Notes under the pieces: generated by a model
Database searches by the model: none
What the model was told of the DNA's origin: nothing
The model's input: the letters and a program-made list of their open reading frames with translations, nothing else
Source of the DNA: Calliopum simillimum
Taxonomy: Eukaryota > Arthropoda > Insecta > Diptera > Lauxaniidae
Assembly (NCBI GenBank): GCA_951812925.1
Contig: OX638372.1
Coordinates: 89,239,058-89,303,057, forward strand
Length of the DNA: 64,000 nt
Direction of reading: 5' to 3'
Translations under genes and position numbers: made by a program
Shown here: positions 44,026 through 56,024 of the stretch, piece after piece
Layout: every line of letters starts with the position of its first letter
Position numbering within the stretch: the stretch's first letter is position 1

Positions 44026-45280
44026 TATATCTTCTCTTCTTATACGAGATAAAATTGTATGTTTATAAATTTATAAATTTATATATGTATTTATACTTAT
44101 ATTTATAAATATATATGTACCCAAATTTTTCTCGAGAACGGATGCATCGATTTTAATGAAACTTGGAACAGTGTCAGAGATTAGCAAACAATGAAGAATG
44201 AGCTAGGTTTGAACTTCGTAAACGCTCACCAGGGAGCGTGGCACTGTCCTAAATTTTAAAATTGATTTAGTCATAACTCGCAAACTATCCAAGTTATTTG
44301 GATTAAATTTGGTGAACGGGTACGGCTTAATTATACCTTGCAACAGACAAAAAGTGGGCGGGTTCGAAGAAGTGCCACGCCCATTTTTCGTCCCCTGAAA
44401 ATTTTAATTCAATATTACTCCAAAACCACTCCAACAATTTTAATGAAAATATAGGAGGTGTTACCTTTACAAACGAGAATTATTATGTGATACACCGTTA
44501 TATTGGGAAAACTCGTTGAAGGGCGTGGCACCGCCCACAAAAATTTAAAACGGTGTCAAAAGAAAACTAATAAAGCAAAAATTCTGAAATTAACTGTGAG
44601 GAGTCTAATTGCTATAGGACATCTCTGATCTGAAAGTGGGCAAAATATTGCAGTTGCGCGTGGAACCTCCCTTACATGCAAAATACGTAAAATGCTATAT
44701 CTCGTAAATGTTACAAGATATTTTAATGAAATTTGGTATGTGGGTACTGCTTATCAATTATTTTTAATAACCAAAAAGTGGGCGATATCGAAGGAGTGCC
44801 ACGCCCTTTTTTTGACCATTGAAAATTTTGATTGAATATTACTCGAAAACGACTCAAACAATTTTAATGATAATTTAGGAGATGTTACCACTGCGAACAG
44901 GGATTAATATGTGATACAACGTTATATTAGGAAAATACGTTGAAGGGCGTGGCACCGCCCACAAAAAATATAAAACGCTATAAGAACAAAACTACTAAAG
45001 CAATCTTTCTGAATTTAACTGTAGGAAGTCTACTTGCTATTAGGCACCTATGACCTGAAAGTGGGTAAAATATCGCCGGTGTTCGTGGAATCTCCCATAC
45101 AAGTAAAACACATTAAATGCTATTTCTCACAAATGGTACAACAAATTTTGATGAAATTCGGTATGCGGATCTGTATCATGAGTATCTAAAGCATAACGAA
45201 AAGTAGGCTTTGTTCAATAGCTGCCACGCCCACTTTTTATCAAAATAAAAATTTTTGTTAATAACTCTGGTACAAAAAAA
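44026..45280. repeat. GGCGTGGCACCGCCCAC repeat block with tandem units
   Basis: Begins ATCTTCTCTTCTTATACGAG, as does 60883-60902. Two tandem units of about 440 bp (about 44270-44690 and 44700-45140) each contain GGTGAACGGG/ATGTGGG, AATATTACTC, GATGTTAC and GAAGGGCGTGGCACCGCCCA. The same sequence forms the interior of the foldback element at 60556-62177, so this may be a second copy without its arms. Confidence 0.65.
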
Positions 45281-45608
45281 CATTAGAATTAACTTTTTAA
45301 TTCTTATATGCAGCCTTATGTACTTTTTGACGCTGAATCCGTCTCCATTGCTGAACTTTCATTACACCTGCAGGATTTTGAAATAGCTATGAATAAAAAC
45401 ATCGACTAAAATAATAAAATTCAGATTGTTGACCGAGCAGGGATCGGTCTCCAGGTACTTAAATTCTAAACGGTAAATTGTATGTGTACATACATTGGTA
45501 ACCATTTATAGAGCATAGAATTCCCTATAACCTGATAGTTTTGTTTTTTTCGTGCAACCCATCGTTCATAAGTTATGGCAATTTAAAAATCAACATACGG
45601 CTATGCAC

Positions 45609-48051
45609 TAGGGTGCAGCACTTTTTCGAAATAATGGGAAAATTATAGGTTGCATCAAAGATTATCCTAGAGACAGGCCTTATAACAAAGACTGCTTACT
45701 TAGTTTTGGTCAAAACCCCCGAAAAGATGGCCCGCCAGGAGCTTGAATGAAGGTCTAAACGACAAAAATCATTGTTTTTTCGCAGTTTTTTTATTTTATC
45801 TCAAAAACCACGAAACTATTGGTACTAATTCATCCAAAATCTTTGAAAAGGATTAATTTTCTACATTTTTTGCTATTTTCTCATTGCTCTACTGTGAAGT
45901 TTGCCCTATGGAAGTCCCGGAAGAAGTTCAAATTTTTTGATTCAAAAAACGGTTTCTTTCCTATAACTCAATACACAAGAGACACACAAAAACTTTAGAT
46001 CTCAATAAATGTAGGAAATCCGTTTTCCTATAGTTCTGCTTTGAAATTTTTATTCCAAAAGTAAGCTGTTTCCCGATAGAGGCTGAAATTTGATAAAAAT
46101 AATTGTATATCATGTAAAAGAGACCTTTTAATGTTTTTGTTTTGAAACGTACCCAAAATTATGATAAGAAACTAATGAAGAAGTCAAGAGCTTTCAAACG
46201 TGGTCTTCAAAGTAGGAATTGGTCGAAATTTCCGCGAGATATGACAGTTTTTACATATTTGGTATTTTTTGTAAAGTTCTGATTTTGGGTATTTTTGTTT
46301 CACAGTGTATTTTGCATCCACAACTTAAGATTTTTATATGTTTATTACCTTATGTTAAAGGACGATAAACAGCGCAACTTTCAGGACCAAGATTATCAAA
46401 ATCAGTTTGTAGTTTCGTTGCGAATTTCAGCCTGAGAGTTTGGTTTTATTTAAATTTTTGTCAAATACGGCTTTTTTTGAGTATGAGCGACTGTACACCC
46501 TAAATACCGTACAAAATGTGTACTATTATATCGCAAAAACTGTAGGAAATGCATTTTGCTATATTTTGCTCCTGATAGTCATCTTTCCACAGCTAACAGT
46601 TTGTGCCCTAGAGGCCGAATTTTGTGATAAAAAGAGTCGAATTTTTAGAAATTTTTATTTCGAAGCGACCTTTTAATGTTTCTTCTTGAAAATTTTCCAA
46701 AAATTTTTGAAAAGAAATTAAGAAAAGATTAAAAGCTTTCAAACGTAGTCTTTAGAATAGAAATCGGTTGAAATTTACGCGAGATATAACAGTTTTTATA
46801 TACTCAATGATATCAAAAAAAAATATCCAAAAATCATATCTGCACAATAAAAAAATACTCTTATATCTCTTTCTTATAACTTTTATTTCTTGCGTAAATT
46901 CCAACCGATTTTTTTTTCAAAGGCCATGTTTCAAAGCTTTTAACTTTTTCTTAAGTGCCTTTTTAAAATTTTTGGAAAATTTGTAAGCAAAAACATCAAA
47001 AGGTCGCTTCGAAATAAAAATTTCTAAAAATTTGACTTTTTTTATCACAAAAATCGGCCTCTAGGGCACAAACTGTTAGCTGTGGAAAGATGACTATCAG
47101 GAGCAAAATTTAGCAAAATATATTTCCTTTAGTTTTTGGGATATAATTGTACACATTTTGTACGGTATTTAGGGTGTACAGTCGCTCATACTCAAAAAAA
47201 GCCGTATTTGACAAAAATTGAAATAAAACCAAACTCTCAGGCTGAAATTCGCAACGAAACTACAAACTGATTTTGATTATCTTGGTCCTGAAAGTTGCGC
47301 TGTTTATCGTCCTTTAACATAAGGTAATAAACATAAAAAAATCTTAAGTTGTGGATGCAAAATACACTGTGAAAATAAAATACCCAAAATCAGAACTTTA
47401 CAAAAAATACCAAATTTATAAGAATTATCATATCTCGCGCAATTCCAATCCGATTTCCATTCTTAAGACCGTGTTTAGAAGCTCTTAATTTTTGCATCAG
47501 TTTCTAATCAAAAGTTTGGGTATATTTTAAACCCAAAACAATAAAAGGTCGCTTTTTCATGATACACAATTATTTTTAAGAAATTTCCGCCTCCAGCGGG
47601 AAACTGTTTACTTTTGGAATAAAGATTTCAAAGCAAAACTATATGAAAACAGATTTCCTACATTTATTGAGGTCTAAAGTTTTTGTGTGTCTCTTGTATC
47701 TTGAGTTATAGGAAAAAAACCGGTTTTTGAATCAAAAAATTTGAACTTCTTCCGGGACTTCCATAGGGCAAACTACACTGTAAAGCAATGAGAAAAAAAC
47801 AAAATATGTAGAAAATTAATCCTTTTCATAGATTTAGGATGAATTAGTACCAATAGTTTCGTGGTTTTTGAGATAAAATAAAAAAACTGCGAAAAAACAA
47901 TGATTTTTGTCGTTTAGACCTTCATTCAAGCCCCAGGCGGGCCATCTTTTCGGGGGTTTTGACCAAAACTAAGTATGCAATTTTTGTTTTAAGATCTTTA
48001 TCTATGATAATTTTTGATGCACTCATTTTTTTTGAATTTTGCTGCACCCTA
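45609..48051. mobile_element. hAT-like 2.4-kb palindromic element
   Basis: Perfect 8-bp duplication CTATGCAC (45601-45608, 48052-48059). Ends TAGGGTGCAGCA...GCTGCACCCTA. The arms are inverted copies over nearly their whole length of about 1.2 kb; for example CCCCCGAAAAGATGGCCCGCC at 45716 mirrors 47936-47956. Each arm has an internal duplication about 510 bp apart (GGTCGCTTC / AGACCTTTTAATGTTT blocks). No transposase. The 8-bp duplication and TAGGGTG ends fit hAT. The turn lies near 46830. Confidence 0.88.
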
Positions 48052-48059
48052 CTATGCAC

Positions 48060-49883
48060 ACTTATATACCGCATGTATGCATTACCAAGCTTTGACACTT
48101 TTTTAATAAGAATATCTCCTAAGCCATTAGTCGTACGAAAACAACTCTGAGGTCTTCTCAATAGAAAATTTTCAGGGCTACAAAATTGTTTCGACACCTA
48201 TTTTACTGAAAAGGTAACCGTTAGTGTGATATTTGGAAAAAATTGATTTTTTCGACCTTTGATCTTGAATAACTTTTTATGCGTAGAAGATTTCACTTTG
48301 ATTTCTTCACACTTTATCTCTCATAAAGAGCATTTCATTTTTCCACGAACCGCTACTGTTCAACTTTTCGAACAGTCATTTTTCCGGGCCATTCTTGCTT
48401 TTGGAAACAAATCTCAAATTGACTTTCATTGAAAATAAGTCTTCCCAAAAGGTATTTTTTAACCACCAGTTGTAACCCACGGGGGGCTGAAAGTTTATTC
48501 AACTCACTATACGAGTAATATGGTATATAACATCAAGCTTCAATCTTGACCTAGAAACAAATTCGTTTAAACCTGATAATACCCCTTGGTCTTTGCCCTT
48601 TCTGAACTCGAACATACCATTATGAAGCATTGTACCAAATCTTATAACTTGCATCAAATGATTTTAGAAATATGACGGGTTTTTTTATAGGTCGTTGTAC
48701 TGCCCACTTTTTACTGAAAATTATTTCTCTTATGCCCTTTGTATACGTACCAAATTTCTGCGTAAATCGTTTTTAGAGAAATGATAATTCAGCTTTTAGG
48801 AGGACTATTTGTTCTAAGAGTCTTTACATATGTACTAAATTTCATCTATCTGCGGCAAAGGGTTTTGGAGATATGAATTATTATTATTTAGGGGAGCGTG
48901 GCACCGCCAATTTTTTTGGCCTATGACTTAGCATTTTCTAATGCTAACATAATGTGAAAACTTCTTTAAAATCCGTTTGTTAGTTTCCGAGTCAATAGGG
49001 AACAATTACACAAACAAACAAAATTTCTTTTTTCATAAAGCTTATTATAGTTTTTTTCTCATAACTTGAAAACTGTAAAATATAGCTCACACTTTATAAC
49101 ATTTTTGAAATCAGCATTGTCAAGTTAATGTTAATGTATACCCATTTTGCAATGGTAAATACATTTAAAAAATTTATACGAAAAAAATAAGCAAAAAATT
49201 TCTTGGGTTAAAAATTGACCTAAATGCACTCGAACATGGAATTTTGTTTATGCGGTCGGAAAAACGGTTTTCACTATAAGTAAGAGGCAAAAGAGTAAGA
49301 AAACACAAGAATTCAAAATTGTCGAAATTTTTTTCTTGTTTCTTAATTATTTTAAATAAACTAATTCGATGAAAAATTTTGCTTTGTTCGCATGATATAT
49401 TGAAAAAACTGTAAAGAGTGCATACACCCTACTCCCTCTGGGATTTCCACCCTCTAATTTAATAGCACTCTGTGGTTTTTTCTTCTTAAATGACGCATTT
49501 GCCGATCTCTGGAACAAAAACCCGTATTCATTTTCAATATTTTTGAATCCGCAAAACAAATTACTTTTCAGTCAGAACAGGCAGTTTAACGTTAACATGA
49601 GATGGCAGTATGTCAATTGTCGTTTCATTTTGTCTGTTCATCGGTGTACCAAAAAGTATGTTTCTGAACTCTCATAAAAAGAATGGCCAATTTTTGAGGC
49701 TAATTTTGGATTCAAGAAAAAGTGAAGTGATTTTATGAAATGGGAAGTGTTTTTGATAAAAAAAGCAGCAAAACACCTCGATTGAAGTGGATTTTGTTCA
49801 TATACACAGATTTTTAGTGTCCTAATCTAAAAAACATCTGTACCGAATTTCAGCAGCCTATGTCTATTATTACTATCTATGAC
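48060..49883. other. no gene seen
   Basis: 48830-48920 has the TCATCTATCTGCGGCAAAGG / GGGGAGCGTGGCACCGCC dispersed repeat. The rest is AT-rich without coding signal. Confidence 0.35.
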
Positions 49884-49888
49884 CGCCG

Positions 49889-51075
49889 CACTATGGTTTT
49901 TTTTTGGACTAAAAAGTGCACACAAAAATAATTCACTACAAGGACCCTTTTTGTTAAAAAAAATCAAATGCAAAATTAAAGGTTATGCATTGAGCTATCT
50001 GAAAAGATGCCCGCTTTTTCTAGCATTTGATCCACAAATTAAGGACAGAGGTTGAAATCTCATAAGTTTTGAATAAAACGGTTTTTTGTTTAAAAATGTT
50101 GGTCACATTAAATGCAGGAGCGATATATGAATAAATTTATATGTATTCAATCAAATCAATTACGATGAAATGAACTCAAAGTGAAAATGGGCGGTGCCAC
50201 GCCCTAAAAACAAATTCATCATATCTCCGAAACTAATGGACGCAGATAGATAATATTCGGTATGTTTGTAACAGGCACAGAGAGAAATAATATTTACTGG
50301 AAAAGTAGGCGGTGCCACGCCCCAAAAATATAAAACACATCATATCTCCGAAACTATTTGACTCATGTGGATAAAATTTGGTTTGTATATGAAAGTTATC
50401 AAGACAAATAATGTCTGCTGAAAAAATATGCCACGCCCACAGGCAGATCTATATGAATGAACTTGTTTCTTATAGAACAGAGGGGAAATTAATAAGGATA
50501 TGTTCATTTTTGGGTGTGGTACCGCCCTTTTTTTCAGCAAATGTTATTTGACTCACTATTTTTTATATATATACCAAAACTCAGTCCGATAGCTCTAACA
50601 GTTTCGTAGATATGATAAGTTTAATATTTGTAGGGCGTGGCACCGCCCACTTTTTCAGTGGATTTTATTTTTTTCTGTGCCTGTTACAAACATACTGAAT
50701 CTTATCTATCTGTGTCTAAAAGTTTCAGAGATATGACGAATATGACGAATTTGTTTTTGGGGCGTGGCACCGCCCATTTTCACTTTGAGTTGATTTCATC
50801 TTACTTGATTTGATTGAATACATATAAATTTATTCATATATCACTCCTGCGTTTAATGCGACTAACATTTTTAAATAGAAAAACCGTTTGTTTCAAAATT
50901 CATGAGATTTCGACCTCTGTTCCTAATTTGTGGATCAAATGCTAGAAGAAGCGGGCATCTTTTCAGATAGCTCAATGTATAACCTTTAATTTTGCATTTG
51001 ATTTTTTTTAAAAAAAAGGGTTCTTGTAGTGAATTATTTTTGTGTGCACTTTTTAGTCCAAAAAAAACCATAGTG
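49889..51075. mobile_element. Transib-like palindromic element
   Basis: Ends CACTATGGTTTTTTTTTGGA...CCATAGTG with a perfect 5-bp duplication, CGCCG (49884-49888, 51076-51080). Transib elements are known for CACWATG-type ends and a GC-rich 5-bp duplication close to CGNCG. The arms mirror each other through TTCACTACAAG(G/A)ACCC, CATTTGATCCACAAATTA and GGGCGGTGCCACGCC. The middle has several CATATCTCCGAAACTA repeats. No transposase. The small element at 32114-32320 is a relative. Confidence 0.88.
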
Positions 51076-51080
51076 CGCCG

Positions 51081-52635
51081 TTCCATACAATCCCTTCCAC
51101 TGTGCAGCGGCATCATTTCAAATGGGAAAATATCAATACAACTCTAGAAAACTTATGTTGATTTATTCTTAAACAATGTGAGAACTTTATGAACCTTTTG
51201 AAAACTCAACTCAAACTTTTATTCATATAAAAAAAAAAAAAATATTTAGAATATCGTTTTTTACTCAGCATGGGGGCTTAAATTAAAAACATCAAGGAAT
51301 TTGTTTGAATTTTTTCAGAACTTTAGGACCTGTTATACAGCCGTAATAAGCGATGTAGACTTTTTAACCCTTTCCCTCACCGTGCGCCACATACAATTTT
51401 TCTGAATTTTTCTTGAGAATATTCGAAAAAGTGCCCCGTAACATATCTACTACTTGTGAAATGTGTGCTCTTCCGTATGCATATCGGAAACCTCGATATA
51501 CCCTAAATATTCAGGTAATTAACTTCCTGACAGCTCTTCATATCAAAATTTTCTTGCTCACCTGTTGGAAATTACATTTTGCACATCTAGGAATATATTT
51601 TACTACATTTGGTTATGGGAATATGAACAAAATTTTTTTTTCTGAAAACCTGGGTCAAATTAGGGTAGATGATTTTCGGACATGCCCATATGCAAAGCCA
51701 TTTTGATTAATGATATTGTAAGCGTCAATGACTTTTATTATATGGTCGTACAGGCAGGATCGTTTCTATGGACGGCGCACACTGGTCGTAAAATCAAAAA
51801 AGCTGGTCAAAATTCGAAAAATAAAGTTGTTGTTTTTGCACTTTTAATTATTGGTAATGGTAGAATATTATCCACTTTGCTCGTTTTAGTAGTCAGAAAA
51901 CCTCTGTGCCTAAAGAAACTCTTCTCGTTTGAGTTTGCAGTTCACCTATTCTTGCGAAGAAATTTTTTTTTTTTTTTTTTAATATAAAGCGTCTCAGTAA
52001 ACAAGTGCAAAAGATAACTTTTCTTAGTGAAGCAGGCCCGTGCGCTCGGGGGGTTCAAACCCCGGAAGATCTTTTACCCAAAAAAATTAAATAAATATTT
52101 ATGAATTGAAAATATGTATTGAAATAAAACAGAATTAATCTAATTAGTTCGCGTGCCTATAATTTTATTTATAATATCATAGTCATTTTGACTATTTCTG
52201 TGGGTAAGCCCAATTTCAACCATTCACAGAGTCAATCATTTTTTAAAAAACGTTCTTTTCCTTTCGCGTTTGTTGCCGAAAATTTAAAAAATAGTAGAAA
52301 CGCTATTTGATTTTGGCTTTTATTTAAAATATAGACCATCAAATAATTTTATCGGATACCATTTCGAAGCAGTTATGAAGGTTTTAAGAAAGAAAGTAAC
52401 ATAAAATATAAATTTTTGGTCCAGTGATTAGTTTTGTGATCAAAAAATTAGAACCAGCAATTTTTCAATTGGAATCGTTCTACTTTAGTATTATAAAAAA
52501 AATTTAAGAAATTTAAAAAATCGATATCGAGATCATTCCCGCATTAAAAGTAACTCAGGCTCAAAGGTCGTAAAAATTAAGTACTTTTTAGTCGAATTTC
52601 AAAATAGCAAAAAAAAAAAAAAAATGCTTACTTTA
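51081..52635. other. no gene seen
   Basis: AT-rich. 51368-51395 (TTAACCCTTTCCCTCACCG) looks like a lone piggyBac-type end. 52035-52075 has GGTTCAAACCCC, but the sequence before it does not form a tRNA. Open frames at 51413-51987 show no known domain. Confidence 0.35.
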
Positions 52636-52639
52636 AAAT

Positions 52640-53060
52640 ATTTTTTTTTCGCATATCAAAATTTATTTAGTCTAATATTTTCCATTGTTATTGACCACCA
52701 CTCTCCATCTTTCGGGCAAAACCATAATACGATTCTTAAAGGATTTCTGGGGTTTCTGCTCGAATAATTCGGTCAAGACCATTTTCCAATCCACTGGGAA
52801 TTCGATTTCGATCAAGATAACTCCGCAACGAGTGAAACAAATGGTAATCCGAGATTCATATACTGAAAGAGGTCAATGAGATTTTTTTCGATGTTTTGAC
52901 TGCTTTTGTGTTGGTCTTCCTCCACCTTTTCAAGAATTTCGATCATTTTTTTTGTACATAGTCGACAAGATTTACATCAAAATTTCCAGAGCGGAATCGA
53001 TCGATATGTTTGAAAAAGCGTTTTCTGCACTTTAAATAAAGGATAACTCGAATCTCAGAC
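52640..53060 (-). pseudogene. mariner transposase with central deletion
   Basis: On the minus strand the N-terminal part reads CRKRFFKHIDRFRSGNFDVN, then after frame breaks EILEKVEEDQHKSSQNIEKN. This is joined to the C-terminal part SDYHLFHSLRSYLD, then frameshifted to RIMVLPERWRVVVNNNG. RFRSGNFDV and SDYHLF...LPERW are standard mariner landmarks; the catalytic region between them is gone. Relic, not functional. Confidence 0.65.
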
Positions 53061-54360
53061 GTGATAGAAAAAAACGGTTAACAGATTCGGATTTCTGAAG
53101 ATTTTGGCTTTAAGGTTCAATGTCAGGTTTGTGGCTAAAGTTTTCCTTGTTTTGTTATATAACCTCAAAAACCTCAAAAAAAAAACTTTTAGGTTAAGAT
53201 TTCTCGAAAACCATAAGAGATATAGAAATTCTAAGGCCAGATTCGAATTCAGCATTAAAACCTGCATTGAAAATAATAAATTTTCTTAAAAAAACAAAAA
53301 AATTTCAAAAAACGTTCTTAAAAATATAATGTCTCTTTAATTAGAATTTAGAAAATCTCAGAGAGCCAACTGATACATATACGAATGCGCTTGCTACTTC
53401 GTTTTGTCTCGGCAAAAAACCTTGCAAACGAAGCGCTATGCAAAAATAGTATAATATCGATGACTCACAACGGCAGGGCAATGCATATAAAGGGAAAAAA
53501 CAAAGAAATTGGAATTTTTGCATGTGCTGTGTTTTTCTTGTATTTAGCTGTGATTCTCGTCTAATCTATGCTAAAAGTTAAATAAAGTATGCTTGCAGAA
53601 TTCTAAAAGATGTCGGCAAAGCGTCTGATGAGGAATTGACTTATTATAGTCAATTTTGACCTGTGGTGGGTCCCGAAACTAGTAACGCAAGCCAGCCTTC
53701 CTATACATTTTTTTTTGCTTTTTTTATTTATGAGTATTTTTGCCTTGTTTTTTTTTTTTGTGTTTTTATTGTTGTTTTACTCAAAAACACTGAACAGTAA
53801 GCTCCAACCATCAATGTATTTTCATTGTTGGTAGCTAATAATGTTAATCATCATCTGTTCCAAAAACAAAAAATTAAAAAAAAAAAAAAATATATGATAG
53901 CAAAATCTTTAGTTCCAATCGAAATCGAATTAAATGAGTTGGGTGTTTCTTGAAGAAAATATGGTTAGCTCCACTGGTGTACCTATGCGAAAGTCTGCAA
54001 TACTGAATCCAAATTCAAAGCAAAATATGGAGACGATTCATTTTAGCCTTGGGCTTGGTGCACAATCCTGTCCCACCGGAGTTCTCTTAAGTGGCACCAT
54101 TGCAAAGTTATAAGAAAAAACAAATCAAGAAAAGTAGAACTTCAGTGTTAATTAAAATTTTCTTATAACTTAAAAATATTTTAACTCAAAACTAAAAAAT
54201 TGGAGTTACCTAGTTGTAGTATTGCAGTGACGATTTGATTTTGGAATTTTTTTTTTTTACTAACTTAAAATACAAATGTATTTACTAGTTGAATAATATA
54301 GAAAAACACGAATTGAAAGTAAAATCTATATGCACGTGTAGCAAACTTTAAAAGAAATAA
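53061..54360. other. no gene; upstream DNA of the 54550 gene from about 54250
   Basis: 53170-53220 mirrors the leucine-rich frames on both strands without known domain. The stretch 54240-54550 matches 37310-37650 and is shared promoter DNA. Confidence 0.35.
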
Positions 54361-54368
54361 GTACATAA

Positions 54369-54510
54369 ACGTGACATTCTTTACAAATTCAATAAAAAAA
54401 TATATCATCTTTATTTACTAAACATTGAAATTTCAACTGTTGCAATCTTTTTAGTTGCAATTAACGTATTTTTTGTTATATAAAGTTCTTTCAAAACTTC
54501 AATCGTCAGC
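54369..54510 (+). promoter_or_regulatory. promoter of the 54550 peptide gene
   Basis: ACGTGACATTCTTTA box at 54369-54383; TATATAAA at 54477; initiator TCAGC (A at 54508), 31 bp on. Strongly alike to the 37650 promoter. Confidence 0.7.
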
Positions 54511-54549
54511 AGTTGCATCAAAGCAATCGAAAAACAACGTTAAAGCATT

Positions 54550-55052
54550 ATGAAGTCAATGATGAAAATCTGTTTTGTATTCTTTTTAATTTTCTCTGGT
54601 ACGTACATATGCTAAAAATTATTATTGGCATTATAAAGAGGTATATGCAATTTATAAAATTCTAATAAAAAATAATAAAATCTTTTGCAGTTGCCTTATG
54701 GGAAGCCAATGCAATAGGTGACACTAATTGTGCCACAAAATTAGCTGCTGTATGCAGCGCTTCCAAGGGTGTCAGCTTGCCAGCTCCTTTTGCAATTTTG
54801 GGAACCGCTTTGGGAAGCGCGTGCCCTAATGGAATCGCAAATGGTAAAGTAAAATTAATATTTTCATTTAAAATTTTAATTGAAAAATTTCCCAAATACT
54901 TTTATGTAGGTGATTGTGATAAACAGCTAGCTTTAGTATGCAGCACCTTCAAAGGTTTACCGGTTTCGAACCTTCCTCTTCCCGGCCTACCGAACCCTTC
55001 CACCCTTCCTGGTCCTTTAAAAACCGCTTTGGATAGTTCGTGTGCTAATTGA
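54550..55052 (+). CDS. small secreted cysteine peptide with duplicated terminal exon (family member 2)
   Basis: No known family recognised. Exons 54550-54598, 54691-54843 and 54910-55052, both introns phase 1, giving 114 residues. Signal peptide about residues 1-24, split as in member 1: KICFVFFLIFS|VALWEANA. Exons 2 and 3 each code one module with three Cys (C-x7-C-x22-C and C-x7-C-x32-C); the second has a Pro/Leu-rich insert. The spliced linker C-x8-C equals that of member 1. Exon 2 with its flank is a duplicate of exon 3 with its 3' UTR: CTAATGGAATCGCAAATG (54826-54843) aligns with CTAATTGAAATGCAAATG (55045-55062), where TGA is the real stop. The 66-bp intron 2 (GTAAAGT...TTTTATGTAG) is 3'-UTR-derived, has no stop and is in frame, so unspliced RNA would give a 136-residue form. 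Confidence 0.82.
54844..54909 (+). other. 66-bp intron derived from a duplicated 3' UTR
   Basis: AATTAATATTTTCATTTAAAA here aligns with AATTAATATTTTCATGTAAAA in the 3' UTR of the 37650 gene and AATTGATATTTTTATGTAAAA in this gene's own 3' UTR (55053-55125). GT/AG ends are good. It is 22 codons with no stop. In the 37650 3' UTR the match runs on to CCAAATACATTTATATATGT, against CCAAATACTTTTATGTAGGT here. Confidence 0.75.
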
Positions 55053-55169
55053 AATGCAAATGAAAAGTGAAATTGATATTTTTATGTAAAATTTTCAATA
55101 AAAATTTAAGACCTACATACATATGCGATTATTTAAAAATTTTAAGAATGTTCAATGAATGAATTATAT

Positions 55170-55950
55170 TATAAATGTGGGAGGGTCAAAATGACCCACA
55201 AGTAAGGGTCTTAAAGGGTTAAAATTTTCTACAAAAATATTCCCCATAATATCTTATTGAACACATCATACACCTCAAATGTAAGGATCATATAGTTATT
55301 TGCATCGATTTAACACAAGAATGCGATATTTTTGTTTTTCATGTACAGTGGATTAAAAAGCTTCAAAAATCGATTAAAAAAAAAATCTGACGTGCTGGAG
55401 AAAAACGACGAGACAAGGGTATTTTTTTTTGACGCCTACTTTAAGAATATTTTGGATTTTCTCATGTGTTTTACAAAAAGTTTCAAATTGTCGAACAGTT
55501 TATTACAAATAACGGAAAAATAGGGAAAAACGCATTTTATCAATGAATTGTATACAACTTTTGTATTTTTCCATCGATTTTCTTAAGTGGTATCTTATTT
55601 TCTTCATAAATATATAGTCTATGATAAAAAGACATAGAATATTATGAAAAAGTTATTGTTTCTTGCATAAATTTGAAGTTGATATTTATTTTTTCTTAAT
55701 TTTTTGGAAAAAAAAAAATGTTTTTTTAGAAATCAATGTATTTCGCCAAAACTAACAAAGTAACCAAAAAGTGAGGTGATCAGTATTTTTAAGTAATTTA
55801 ATTAACTTTAATATGAAATATAATACGTTTAAAGGCAAACATTGGTTCTTGAGATATTTGTATTTAAATGGAACAATCTTTTTTTTAGGTCCAAAAACCG
55901 AAAATGACCGATATCTCGAAAACGACGCGAAAAAAAAATAATGCGATTTT
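55170..55950. repeat. family P repeat and adjoining piece
   Basis: 55180-55220 has GGGTCAAAATGACCC and GGGTCTTAAAGGGTTAA, like a piggyBac-type end. 55230-55945 is an inverted match to 27790-28060 and to 34680-34910 with 32480-32600. GACCGATATCTCGAAAACGA at 55907 is shared with 20304-20323. Confidence 0.6.
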
Positions 55951-56024
55951 CGGAATCAGCATTGGACGAAATATGTCACAAGCAATTATCATAGCAAGAA
56001 GCTTATCACGGTGCTCTTGAATAA

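Noticed and set aside
47922..48197. 91-codon open frame on the minus strand
   Set aside because: It spans the right end and target duplication of the hAT-like palindrome, so it cannot be an old gene.
52035..52075. GGGTTCAAACCCCGG, resembling a tRNA T arm
   Set aside because: No A box or acceptor and anticodon stems at the right distance.
54777..55052. 91-codon continuous frame as the main product
   Set aside because: It starts inside the first module, lacks the signal peptide, and reads through a well-formed intron. It is kept only as a possible retained-intron tail.
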